A stretch of 64,000 nt of DNA from Fibrobacterales bacterium Fibro_02 (GTDB lineage: Bacteria > Fibrobacterota > Fibrobacteria > Fibrobacterales > Fibrobacteraceae). This document shows, in pieces, positions 25,150 through 33,378 of the stretch; the stretch's first letter is position 1, and each line of letters opens with the position of its first letter. Under the pieces are notes generated by a model, which saw nothing but the letters and a program-made list of their open reading frames with translations, had not been told where the DNA came from and made no database searches. The position numbers and the translations under genes were made by a program. The stretch covers positions 124,001-188,000 of the forward strand of contig LVAE01000016.1 of assembly GCA_001603905.1 (NCBI GenBank). Reading direction: 5' to 3'.

Positions 25150-26272
25150 TTTTCCGTTTTTGAAAAAAAACGTCATTATCCTGGAGAACAATCCGGACTT
25201 TGACGGTAGTCCCATGAAGGTTGAACGGGACTTGAAAAAGAAGTTCCCTGAAGGGAAGTTTCTGTTTGTATGGGCTGTCGATAAGCATTGCGCTATTCAC
25301 ACTCAAGAAAAAACAGTTGCCTTTTGGGGCGGCCTCACTCTAATTGATAAAATTAAGAAGTATTTCTATTTGTCGAGGGCGATACTTATTATCGACAGCA
25401 ACCGTCCTGTATTCAAGTGGAATCCCAAAACGATCCGCATTTATACATCCCATGGGGGAACCTTAAAGAACTGTGACAAGTATATGCATTCCATTGGAAA
25501 AGTGGATTACTATTTGACATTGTCGGATTATCTTGCGGATATAGATTTTGAAATTCTGAAAGGTCGTTCCGTATCTAGTCGAGAACAGATTCTTCCTATA
25601 GGTCTTCCTCTGAATGACGTCATCTTTGAAGATTTTGATTTGTATCGTTGTGGCTTGTTGAAGGGAAAGCGCTATGATAAAATTATCGGGTGGCTTCCGA
25701 CCTTTAGACAGCATAAGAATAATGACCAGTCGATTTCCTTGGAAAATGAAAAAAAGTTTTCGTTGCCTCTTTTCCAGTCACAGGCCGATTTTGATAGGAT
25801 TGACGCATTTTTGGCCTCAAAGAATACCCTGCTGATAGTTCAGCTGCACCCTTGCCAAATATCGTCGTTGCCAGCAAATTCATATGGCAATATCCTTTTT
25901 ATAACGCAGGAGCAGAAAAATCAGTATGGGATTACGAACATGAATTTGCTTCATTGTTTTGATGCCATGATTACGGATTATTCGGCAGCCTACTATGAAT
26001 TTTTGTTGCTGAACAGGCCAATTGGTTTGACTATAGATGACTACGAGGAATACGCTGCAAAAATAGGCTTCTATATCGATTATAAGCGGCTTGTGCAAGG
26101 TGAACGCTTGTCAAAAATTGAAGACCTGGAAACTTTCATAGACAATGTTGTGATCGGAAATGATGTCTGTCGCGAAAATAGGGAAAGATCCCTCCACGAA
26201 ATTCACAATTATGCTGATAACCAGTCTTCCGAAAGACTAATAGACTTTATTGCGTCGAAGATAGATTTGTAA
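25115..26272 (+). CDS. CDP-glycerol:glycerophosphotransferase-like protein (TagB/TagF family)
   Basis: This 385-residue protein has the family hallmarks: a SHGGTLK motif (His113) like the HGT-x-K of TagF, and ITDYSAAYYEFLLLNRP with Asp288-Tyr-Ser290. These enzymes pass a glycerol phosphate or a similar phospho-polyol from CDP carriers onto a growing polymer, as in wall teichoic acids of Gram-positives and some Gram-negative capsules. A hydrophobic N-terminus may contact the membrane. Two cytidylyltransferases in this region could supply the CDP donor. The gene is AT-richer than most and overlaps the Wzy-like gene by 35 bp. Confidence 0.82.
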   Translation: MLKKVLLKILFSFPFLKKNVIILENNPDFDGSPMKVERDLKKKFPEGKFLFVWAVDKHCAIHTQEKTVAFWGGLTLIDKIKKYFYLSRAILIIDSNRPVFKWNPKTIRIYTSHGGTLKNCDKYMHSIGKVDYYLTLSDYLADIDFEILKGRSVSSREQILPIGLPLNDVIFEDFDLYRCGLLKGKRYDKIIGWLPTFRQHKNNDQSISLENEKKFSLPLFQSQADFDRIDAFLASKNTLLIVQLHPCQISSLPANSYGNILFITQEQKNQYGITNMNLLHCFDAMITDYSAAYYEFLLLNRPIGLTIDDYEEYAAKIGFYIDYKRLVQGERLSKIEDLETFIDNVVIGNDVCRENRERSLHEIHNYADNQSSERLIDFIASKIDL

Positions 26273-26273
26273 A

Positions 26274-27710
26274 ATGAGTTCCATTGCATCGCAGTCCATC
26301 AAGGGGTTTATTTGGAGCGCCGTAGAACGCTTCTCTTTGCAGGGTGTCCAGTTCTTTATTGGTATCGTTCTTGCTCGCCTGTTGAGTCCTTCCGATTTTG
26401 GAATGATCGGTATGCTGACGATATTCCTCAGCATTTCGCAGATTTTTGTGGACTGCGGATTCTCAAATGCGCTCATCCGAGAAAAGGAAGTGACCGATCA
26501 AGATTATGGAACGGCCTTCCTTCTCAATTTCTTGATCAGTGTCGCGTGTTTTGGAATCCTTTTTGCGATAGCTCCTTTTGTCGCTGATTTCTATCAGCTC
26601 CCTGAACTGGAATTGGTGATGCAGGTGGTCTCACTCACACTGATCATCAATGCGCTGTTTACGGTGCATAAGGCAAAACTTTCTCGAGCGGTAGATTTTA
26701 AGACTCAATCGAAGGCTTCGTTTGGAGCGGCCCTGCTTTCTGGAATATTTGGGGTGGTCCTGGCTTATTGTGGCTTTGGAGTGTGGAGCTTGGTTTGGCA
26801 GTCGATTGCCAATTCGGTGCTGAATTTGTTAATCTTTTCGGTGTTGCTCCGGTGGTTCCCGAAACCGTGCTTTAACAAGGCCTCGTTCCATTCGCTGTTC
26901 TCTTTTGGCTCCAAGCTTTTGGTATCTAGTCTTATTCATTCGGTCTATTCCAATCTTTATAACCTTGTTATCGGAAAGAAATTTACGGCTACGGATTTGG
27001 GCTTCTATACCCGCGCCGATCACTTGTCCTCGTTCCCTTCATTGAATGTGGCTTCGATTCTTTCCCGAGTGACGTTCCCGATACTTTCAAAACTTCAGGA
27101 TGACAATGAAAAACTGCTTAGTGTCTATAAGAAGTATTTGCAGGTTTCCTGTTTCCTCATTTTCCCACTGATGATAGGGCTTTGCGTTTTAGCGAAACCG
27201 ACGATTATTATTTTGTTGGGCGAGAAATGGTCGGGCGCTATCTTGCTGATGCAGATTTTGTGCTTCTCTTCGATTTTGGATCCAGTTTGCAATATCAACC
27301 TGAACCTTCTGTATGTCAAGGGCCGTTCGGATCTGGTGCTAAAGCTGGAAATTATCAAGAAGACGATAGCCATTATCATCTTGTTTACTTCGATGCGGTA
27401 CGGCCTTGTCGGAATGTGTGTGGGCCGTGCCCTTTATGGTTTCATTGCAACATTCCTGAATATGACTTATACGAGGAGCTTTATTGACCTTTCCATTTGG
27501 GGTCAAGTAAAGTTGCTTGCGTCGTCGTTTGTGCTGTCCCTGTCGATGGGTGGCGTCATCTGGCTTGTGATGAATCTGTTCTCTTCGGATGGGTTACAGC
27601 TGGCAACTGGAATCCTGACGGGTGTTGCGTTCTATTTTGCCGTGGCGTATCTTTTAAAGATGAATCCGCTACGGTTGCTGATTGAATTAAAGAATCGACG
27701 TCACGCCTAG
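26274..27710 (+). CDS. Polysaccharide flippase (Wzx/PST family)
   Basis: This 478-residue protein has about fourteen membrane helices and matches the WzxC-like polysaccharide transporter group: the N-terminal RFSLQGVQFFIGIVLARLLSPSDFGMIGM segment is the family start, and a FYTRADHLSSFP region lies in the middle. It would flip lipid-linked repeat units across the inner membrane for the Wzy-like polymerase. It starts 1 bp after the TagF-like gene and ends tail-to-tail over the LicD gene, sharing 4 bp (27707-27710), which may link the ends of the two transcripts. Confidence 0.88.
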   Translation: MSSIASQSIKGFIWSAVERFSLQGVQFFIGIVLARLLSPSDFGMIGMLTIFLSISQIFVDCGFSNALIREKEVTDQDYGTAFLLNFLISVACFGILFAIAPFVADFYQLPELELVMQVVSLTLIINALFTVHKAKLSRAVDFKTQSKASFGAALLSGIFGVVLAYCGFGVWSLVWQSIANSVLNLLIFSVLLRWFPKPCFNKASFHSLFSFGSKLLVSSLIHSVYSNLYNLVIGKKFTATDLGFYTRADHLSSFPSLNVASILSRVTFPILSKLQDDNEKLLSVYKKYLQVSCFLIFPLMIGLCVLAKPTIIILLGEKWSGAILLMQILCFSSILDPVCNINLNLLYVKGRSDLVLKLEIIKKTIAIIILFTSMRYGLVGMCVGRALYGFIATFLNMTYTRSFIDLSIWGQVKLLASSFVLSLSMGGVIWLVMNLFSSDGLQLATGILTGVAFYFAVAYLLKMNPLRLLIELKNRRHA

Positions 27711-28519
27711 TCGAGCCAGTAAATCTTGCTGAGAGTGTGAGGAGACGTTCTGTTTCCTGCGGGAGGTGGCGTCATATAGTCCCCGTACATCTGCGTAAGC
27801 CAAGCATCGTATTCTGCGGTGACCATAAATTCCTCGTTATCGAACGGGACTTTGAGAAATTTCTCGAACATGGTTCGCGGATAGACGGAGCGGTAGGCGG
27901 GACCAATTTCGGGGTCAACTGCAACTCCGATATATTTTGCATTCTCGTTGGAGAGTGAATTTACGATTTCGTATTCTTTCTCGGTGATTTTTTTCATCGA
28001 CCAGAAAATCTGTGTCGCCTTGGCCAGTCGAATGAGAATACGCTTCCACCAGACATTCTTTTTTCCAGGCTTTACCAGCTTGATGCGGAATTTCTTCTTG
28101 AATCTGTCAAGGCTTTTGATGAACTGGTTGCATTCATCCTTGGTGTCGAAGAGGTTGTCAAACGGAAAGACATCAATATTGATTCCGATATCCTTCATAG
28201 AAGTGCGTTCTTCAAGAATTGTGCGTGTGTCGGCCACCTTGGCGTAGGGGTGGTGGTAATCGACATCGTTACGGTAATCGTAGATGCGATAGGCCCCGTT
28301 CTTGCCTGAATAGCTAGCAACAAATTTCTCGTAGTCGGGACGCAGCATGGCGATGTCGATGTCGTCATCCCATGGAATGTAGCCTTTATGTCGAATAGCT
28401 CCGAGTAGCGAACCGAAGATGAGTGTGTAATGGAGATTGTTCGCTTCGCAAAACTGGTGGATGTCCTTCAGTATATCCACCTGAATTTGCTTCATTTCAT
28501 CAACGGAGATGAGTCTCAT
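27707..28519 (-). CDS. LicD family phosphotransferase (copy 1)
   Basis: This 270-residue protein carries the LicD signature GSLLGAIRHKG at residues 36-46 and IPWDDDIDI at 48-56; the acidic cluster binds metal and is catalytic in this family. LicD proteins transfer phosphocholine or related phospho-alcohols from CDP donors onto glycans. It is last in a minus-strand operon of cytidylyltransferase fusion, aminotransferase, LicD and LicD. The start at 28519 overlaps the previous stop (TAATG); a four-codon longer start exists. It aligns without gaps through residue 56 with copy 2, so the two arose by duplication. Confidence 0.9.
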   Translation of the reverse strand: MRLISVDEMKQIQVDILKDIHQFCEANNLHYTLIFGSLLGAIRHKGYIPWDDDIDIAMLRPDYEKFVASYSGKNGAYRIYDYRNDVDYHHPYAKVADTRTILEERTSMKDIGINIDVFPFDNLFDTKDECNQFIKSLDRFKKKFRIKLVKPGKKNVWWKRILIRLAKATQIFWSMKKITEKEYEIVNSLSNENAKYIGVAVDPEIGPAYRSVYPRTMFEKFLKVPFDNEEFMVTAEYDAWLTQMYGDYMTPPPAGNRTSPHTLSKIYWLD

Positions 28520-29352
28520 TATTCTTTCCAATAAAACAAGTTGCAGTCAAGAGTGTGTTGCTCTCGATCTTTCGGCGGGGGCGGCTGCATATAGTTCTTG
28601 CCGTAATTTAGGCTTAAAACGGCATCCCATTCCTTGACGGCCTTGAATTGCTTGTCTTCAAAAGGAACGTCGATATACTCTTCAAAAAATTTCTTTTCGT
28701 AGAATTGCCTGTCAAGTGTTTCCGTGCAAGGCAACTGGCTGCAGTGCGTACATTCGTTGTAGTCGTCTTCTGTACTTAACCTGATGATTTCTTGATTGAT
28801 CTTGTGAATGTCGAGGTTGAAGTATCTGATTTTTCGAAGAAGTTGCTTGAAGTTCTGTTTTAAGGAATTGCTTGTCGATAGGGGTGGAATCGCTCGGCGG
28901 GCGCATAGCTGCAGGTTTCGTAGCTGTGCAATTTTCAGCATTTTGTTGCGGAAAGCCTCTCGGTCGCTTTTTATTCCGTCAATGGGGAAAACATCTATCC
29001 ATATTCCTAGTTTTTTGCTGTTGCGTAAGGAATACCATGGGAGTACGGATTTGCAGATGGTTTGCTTGGTATCGCAGATGCGTGCAATTGTTGTGTAGCT
29101 GTCTTTGCCAGGAACGATTAGGGATAGGTCTTCGGTGTCTTTGAAGGTCGCGAGGAACCGTTCGTAATCGGGGCGCGGCATAAAGATATCAACGTCGTCA
29201 TCCCAGGGAATGAATCCTTTGTGACGAATGGCACCTAAAAGGGTCCCATAGGCAAGGGAATAGCGGATGTTATTATTGATGCAGAAATCATGAATTTTGC
29301 TCATCATCCCCAGGAGGACTTGCTGCATTTCCTTTAGTGTGAGTTCCTTCAT
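28519..29352 (-). CDS. LicD family phosphotransferase (copy 2)
   Basis: This 277-residue protein has the LicD core GTLLGAIRHKG (residues 36-46) and IPWDDDVDI (48-56), and a short CTHCSQLPC cysteine segment not found in copy 1. It probably moves a phospho-alcohol from a CDP carrier onto a glycan; two divergent copies may serve two acceptor sites. Its start overlaps the aminotransferase stop and its stop overlaps the start of copy 1, both as TAATG, so translation of the operon should be coupled. Confidence 0.9.
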   Translation of the reverse strand: MKELTLKEMQQVLLGMMSKIHDFCINNNIRYSLAYGTLLGAIRHKGFIPWDDDVDIFMPRPDYERFLATFKDTEDLSLIVPGKDSYTTIARICDTKQTICKSVLPWYSLRNSKKLGIWIDVFPIDGIKSDREAFRNKMLKIAQLRNLQLCARRAIPPLSTSNSLKQNFKQLLRKIRYFNLDIHKINQEIIRLSTEDDYNECTHCSQLPCTETLDRQFYEKKFFEEYIDVPFEDKQFKAVKEWDAVLSLNYGKNYMQPPPPKDREQHTLDCNLFYWKE

Positions 29353-30425
29353 TAGATGAACCCTTTGCTCTTTAAATCCTTGAACGCATCAATCAGCTTG
29401 TCGTAATCTGCCGTTGTAAGGGCGCCGATGTGGCCCACGCGGAAAACGGTATCCTTCATTTCGCCGCCGTTCGGACAAATCCACATGCCGTATTCGTCCT
29501 TGATCTTGAGGAAGATATCGTAGGCGGAAGCCGTCGTCGGATGAAGCGGAGTCACTGCGTTCGAGAGCGATTCGGAGACAATTTCAAAGGGAAGTCCCTT
29601 GATGCGTTCGCGGAAGTAGTTCGCAAGCGATGCCGTGCGGGCAATTTCAGCCTCTACGCCGCCATTTGCATCAATTTCCTTGAGGCGTACGTTGATCTGG
29701 CGCAGGATGCTGACGGCGGGCGTCCACGGGGTCTGTCCACGTTCGGCGTTCTTCAGGGCAATTTTCAGGTCCAGGTACTGGCACTTGCACTTGATTTGTT
29801 CAATGCGGGTAAGCGCTTTCGGCGAAAGGGCCATCACCGAGATTCCCGGCGGACAGGCGAGGGCCTTTTGCGAACCGGTAATCATCACGTCGGCACCGAG
29901 CGTGGCCATATCGAAGGGGTCGGCGAGGAAGGTGCTGATGCAGTCCACGATCAGAAACAGGTTGTTCCTCTTGCAGAAATCGCTGATAAGCTGCATGTCG
30001 TAGTGCACGCCGGTAGAGGTCTCGTGCTTGTTCACGATGAAGGTGGTGTAGCCATTGCCTTCAAATTCCTTCAGGTGCTCGGCCTTGAGCGCCTTGCCCG
30101 GCTGGAGCTTGATTTCGGTGAAGGGAATCTCGTGCAGTTCGCAGAGCTCCACGAATCGGTGGCCGAAGCTACCGCCGTTGACGATAATCGCCTTGTCGGC
30201 GGGGGTGAGGGTGTTCATGATGGCGGTTTCCATGCCCGCCGAGCCCGAACCTGTAATGAAGACGACCCTGGAGTCGTCGGAGGCCTTTGCGAATTTCTTG
30301 ACCAGTCGTTCGTTCTCGAACATCAGTTCCGAGAATTCCGCCGTGCGGAAATAAGGGACCTGTTCTGCGCCGATGGCACGTACGGCGTCACTGGATTGTA
30401 CCGGGCCTACTGTAAAGTTGATCAT
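29352..30425 (-). CDS. Class V pyridoxal-phosphate aminotransferase (AGXT/PhnW-like)
   Basis: This 357-residue fold-type I aminotransferase starts with the family pattern [13 protein letters not shown]. It has the PLP lysine Lys187 in [11 protein letters not shown] and a [10 protein letters not shown] phosphate-binding turn. The GSQK form resembles alanine-glyoxylate/serine-pyruvate aminotransferases more than true 2-aminoethylphosphonate transaminases (PhnW), although automatic annotation may say PhnW; no phosphoenolpyruvate mutase is visible nearby. The start at 30425 follows AGAGGTT; the longer open frame overlaps the upstream gene. In this operon it could aminate a ketone made by the fused oxidoreductase, to give an amino-alcohol phosphate. 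Confidence 0.82.
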   Translation of the reverse strand: MINFTVGPVQSSDAVRAIGAEQVPYFRTAEFSELMFENERLVKKFAKASDDSRVVFITGSGSAGMETAIMNTLTPADKAIIVNGGSFGHRFVELCELHEIPFTEIKLQPGKALKAEHLKEFEGNGYTTFIVNKHETSTGVHYDMQLISDFCKRNNLFLIVDCISTFLADPFDMATLGADVMITGSQKALACPPGISVMALSPKALTRIEQIKCKCQYLDLKIALKNAERGQTPWTPAVSILRQINVRLKEIDANGGVEAEIARTASLANYFRERIKGLPFEIVSESLSNAVTPLHPTTASAYDIFLKIKDEYGMWICPNGGEMKDTVFRVGHIGALTTADYDKLIDAFKDLKSKGFI

Positions 30426-30433
30426 AGCAACCT

Positions 30434-31777
30434 CTAAATCTCGTAAAAGTTCTTTCGTTCGCTGAACTGCTGCATGATGTATGCCATCTGGATGCTTTCG
30501 CGACGCCGCAGGCGGGCGGAAGAAAAACGATGGTTGTATATACAGCTGATAAATTCCTGTATTTCGTAACGCAGGCCGAAACCGTCCCACTTGTAGAAAA
30601 ATTTCTTGTTGTCGTTCTGGTCCTCGTATCGCAACTCGAAGTAGTCTGTCTTCCACCACGGTGCAGGAACGTAGGCATATCCTTTTGTTCCTGATATGAC
30701 GAGGTCGCCTTCGGTCTTAACGCCTAATCCGACCTTGAACGAGCATACGGCCTTGGGGAAACGGAATACGCCTTTCGTGTGGATGTCGACTCCGTTTTCC
30801 ATTCGCGAGAAAAGTTCCAGGCTTTCGTACTGGATTCCCATCAATTTGAGAATGGGAAGCAATGGGTAAGATCCCTGTTCGAACATGGCGCCACCAGCCT
30901 GGTTTGCGTCGAATTCCCTGCCGCCCTTGTCCAGGAGCTGGGAGAGAGAGGCTTCGATGTCGACAACCTCTCCGATAAGCCCTGACTTGATCATCACAAT
31001 AAGGTGATTGAATGCAGGGCAGTGCGCCGTCTTGTTCGCTTCCATCAAGATGAGGGATTTTTCCTTGGCGAGTCTGTACAGTTCCTTGGCTTGGTCACCA
31101 TTAAGGACCATCGGTGTCTCGCAAAGGACGTGTTTCCCTGCCTGGATTGAATCCTTGATGCACTGGTTGTGGGCGAGATGAGGCGTCGCGATGTAGACTG
31201 CATCAACTCGGTTGAAAAGGTCCCCCAGTTCCTTGCAGGGCTCAATACCTTCAAATTTATGGGCGAATGTGTTGCATTTCTCAAAATCTGTATCGTAGGC
31301 GGCAACGACGTTTACTCCGTTGACGATCTGCGCTTCAGATGGAAACCGCTCTGCTACGCGTCCGCAACCGATGATGCCGACGTTCACGATGCTCTGCGAT
31401 TCCTCGCGTAACATCGTCGAGGAGATGCCCTCGGTACGGGGAAGATAGACGACTTCGCAGAATTCGTTCAGATAGTCAAACTTCCCTTCCCAGTCAGAGC
31501 CAATGGCAAAAATATCGACATCGTATTTCTGGATATCGTCTATTTTTTGGCCGACATAGTCTTCGATGATGATCTGGTCCGCAAGGCCGGTTGCTTTTAC
31601 TGCTTCGACGCGTTCAAGGACATTGTTGTGAACATTCAACTTTCCTCGTTCGCGGTCAAAATTGTCGTTTGTAACCCCCACGATGAGAAAGTCGCCGAGT
31701 GCCTTTGCTCGCTTTAACAGGTTGATGTGGCCCTGGTGTAGCAGGTCGTACGTGCCGTATGTGATTACACGTTTCAT
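30434..31777 (-). CDS. Fused cytidylyltransferase (TagD-like) and Gfo/Idh/MocA oxidoreductase
   Basis: This 447-residue protein joins two domains. Residues 1-130 are a TagD/GCT-type cytidylyltransferase: HQGH at 14-17 and RTEGISST near 115-122, which activate a phospho-alcohol with CTP. Residues about 132-447 are a Gfo/Idh/MocA NAD(P) oxidoreductase with [12 protein letters not shown]. In the usual EKP motif of that family the Lys is replaced by Thr221 (CETP), by a single base change from AAA to ACA, so redox activity may be altered or lost. It is first in the operon with the aminotransferase and two LicD genes, 8 bp before the next start, and divergent from the AT3 gene. SD-like GGAGAA precedes the ATG. 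Confidence 0.85.
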   Translation of the reverse strand: MKRVITYGTYDLLHQGHINLLKRAKALGDFLIVGVTNDNFDRERGKLNVHNNVLERVEAVKATGLADQIIIEDYVGQKIDDIQKYDVDIFAIGSDWEGKFDYLNEFCEVVYLPRTEGISSTMLREESQSIVNVGIIGCGRVAERFPSEAQIVNGVNVVAAYDTDFEKCNTFAHKFEGIEPCKELGDLFNRVDAVYIATPHLAHNQCIKDSIQAGKHVLCETPMVLNGDQAKELYRLAKEKSLILMEANKTAHCPAFNHLIVMIKSGLIGEVVDIEASLSQLLDKGGREFDANQAGGAMFEQGSYPLLPILKLMGIQYESLELFSRMENGVDIHTKGVFRFPKAVCSFKVGLGVKTEGDLVISGTKGYAYVPAPWWKTDYFELRYEDQNDNKKFFYKWDGFGLRYEIQEFISCIYNHRFSSARLRRRESIQMAYIMQQFSERKNFYEI

Positions 31778-31803
31778 TGTTATTCTCCAATAAAAAATAT
31801 AGC

Positions 31804-31809
31804 TATATT
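31804..31809 (+). promoter_or_regulatory. TATATT box before the AT3 gene
   Basis: TATATT ends 8 nt before the ATG at 31818 in a 40-bp divergent gap; no Shine-Dalgarno on this side. The opposite strand also reads TATATT here for the fused gene. Confidence 0.35.
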
Positions 31810-31817
31810 ATGATGGT

Positions 31818-32870
31818 ATGTCTCTTTTAGTCCTAGTTCTTGCAACCATAATTGGTGTTACGATTTTTAGAACATGGCAAAATCGCCAGATTCTTAAATG
31901 GCAAGAAAATTACTTGAGTATCGCGACTAGTCAGACTGTAAAGGGCTTTTTTGTTATTCTCATTTTTTTGAGCCATTTCAATTCTTATGTGCTGTATACA
32001 GATCCGGTTGACTTGCCCTTGGCGGACTTTTGCAAGTTCTTTGGGCAGCTAATCGTAGCCCCGTTTTTCTTTTATTCTGGATATGGAGTTTATGAATCCA
32101 TCAAGAAAAAGGGAAATGATTACATCAGGTCTTTCCCCAAGAGAAGAATTCTAAAGACTTTATATCATTTTGACTTGGTGATTCTTTTGTTTGTTGCCTT
32201 GAATTATGTATTCGAAATACATTATAATTTGAAAACAATACTCCTTTCGCTGATTGCCTGGGATGATATTGGAAATAGCAACTGGTTTATTTTTGGCATT
32301 CTGGTAACATACCTGTTGAGCTATATCGCTTTTAGGTTGAAGATTCAATCAAAATACTCTATAATGATTGTTTTTCTGCTGACTCTAGGGTATATTGCTC
32401 TGCTCTATTTTTTTAGAAAGACGGAGCCGTGGTGGTACAATACGATTGTATGTTATCCGCTAGGAATGCTTTATTCCTATTTCAAAGATCCTATCGAAAA
32501 TCATATCCTGAAAAAGCGCTGGATTTTGTGGCCTGTGGCAGTCTCAAGTACGTCCGTTTTTGTGGCTTGCTATATGTATGCCGATTGTTTTGCTACGGTA
32601 ATGTTCCAAGTTAGGGTCCTTTCCTTTTTGGTATTGCTTGTGGTATGGACCCGATTGTTCCCTGCTCCGAATGCGATTTTTAAGTGGTTCGGAAATTATG
32701 TGTTTGAAATTTATATCTTACAGAGAATACCAATGATTGCATATGCTCAATTGGGAATGGATCGGTCGGTTTACGTGTATTTCGGTTTGTGTGCTGCAAC
32801 AACCCTTCTTTTGGGCATTGTATTCAAATATGTCGTAAATTATATGGATTCTAAAGTCCTGATGAAATAA
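31818..32870 (+). CDS. Acyltransferase family 3-like membrane protein
   Basis: This 350-residue protein has about ten helices, with one extra helix before the AT3 core, like the protein at 36952-37992. The core begins SQTVKGFFVILIFLSHF, where the His is the likely acyl-transfer residue, and continues through the VAPFFFYSGYGVYESI segment. The sequence is AT-rich with many Tyr and Phe. It would O-acylate a periplasmic glycan. It is divergently transcribed from the fused cytidylyltransferase gene; the next plus-strand gene, a second cytidylyltransferase, is 58 bp downstream. Confidence 0.75.
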   Translation: MSLLVLVLATIIGVTIFRTWQNRQILKWQENYLSIATSQTVKGFFVILIFLSHFNSYVLYTDPVDLPLADFCKFFGQLIVAPFFFYSGYGVYESIKKKGNDYIRSFPKRRILKTLYHFDLVILLFVALNYVFEIHYNLKTILLSLIAWDDIGNSNWFIFGILVTYLLSYIAFRLKIQSKYSIMIVFLLTLGYIALLYFFRKTEPWWYNTIVCYPLGMLYSYFKDPIENHILKKRWILWPVAVSSTSVFVACYMYADCFATVMFQVRVLSFLVLLVVWTRLFPAPNAIFKWFGNYVFEIYILQRIPMIAYAQLGMDRSVYVYFGLCAATTLLLGIVFKYVVNYMDSKVLMK

Positions 32871-32928
32871 AATATGTATCTTATGATAAAATTTCTGTTG
32901 CAGAAAAGACCTGTGATTAGGGTTTGTT

Positions 32929-33351
32929 ATGAAAAAGTATAAAGTAGGCTATACGGTAGGTGTGTTCGACCTGTTTCATGTGGGACACTTGAATCTGCTG
33001 GAACGTTGCAAGGCTATGTGTGATGTCTTGATTGTCGGCGTCTGTGACGATGCCTATGTGCGTGATGTAAAACATAAGGAACCCGTTATTCCTGAAGATG
33101 AACGAAAACGGATTGTTGAAGCCCTTAAGTGTGTTGATCAGGCCTATATTGTTGATTTTAAGGTGACTGATGACAAAATGCTTGCCTATGAACGTTTTCA
33201 TTTTGATGTCCTTTTTTCGGGTGATGACTGGAAGGGCTCAGAACGCTATCTTCGAACGGAGCAGCAGTTTAAGCCTTATGGAGTGGCGATAGAATATTTG
33301 CCTTATACAAAGGGTATTTCGACATCTGACCTAAAAATGAAGATGAAATGA
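32929..33351 (+). CDS. Cytidylyltransferase, glycerol-3-phosphate type (TagD-like)
   Basis: This 140-residue single-domain nucleotidyltransferase has VGVFDLFHVGHLNLLERCK with the HxGH motif, and YTKGISTSDL near the C-terminus in place of RTxGISTT. The length equals that of bacterial glycerol-3-phosphate cytidylyltransferase, which makes CDP-glycerol, although ethanolamine- and other phosphate-specific members look similar. It is a plausible donor source for the TagF-like enzyme at 25115-26272. It lies 27 bp before a GT4 gene. The frame is unambiguous, although no strong Shine-Dalgarno sequence precedes the ATG. Confidence 0.88.
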   Translation: MKKYKVGYTVGVFDLFHVGHLNLLERCKAMCDVLIVGVCDDAYVRDVKHKEPVIPEDERKRIVEALKCVDQAYIVDFKVTDDKMLAYERFHFDVLFSGDDWKGSERYLRTEQQFKPYGVAIEYLPYTKGISTSDLKMKMK

Positions 33352-33378
33352 TCTAATCCATAAGGAAATGATTATCCT

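Noticed and set aside
29352-30425. Assignment as 2-aminoethylphosphonate-pyruvate transaminase (phnW)
   Set aside because: The PLP site reads [11 protein letters not shown] as in AGXT-type enzymes, and no phosphoenolpyruvate mutase or phosphonopyruvate decarboxylase is visible, so only the class V family is claimed.
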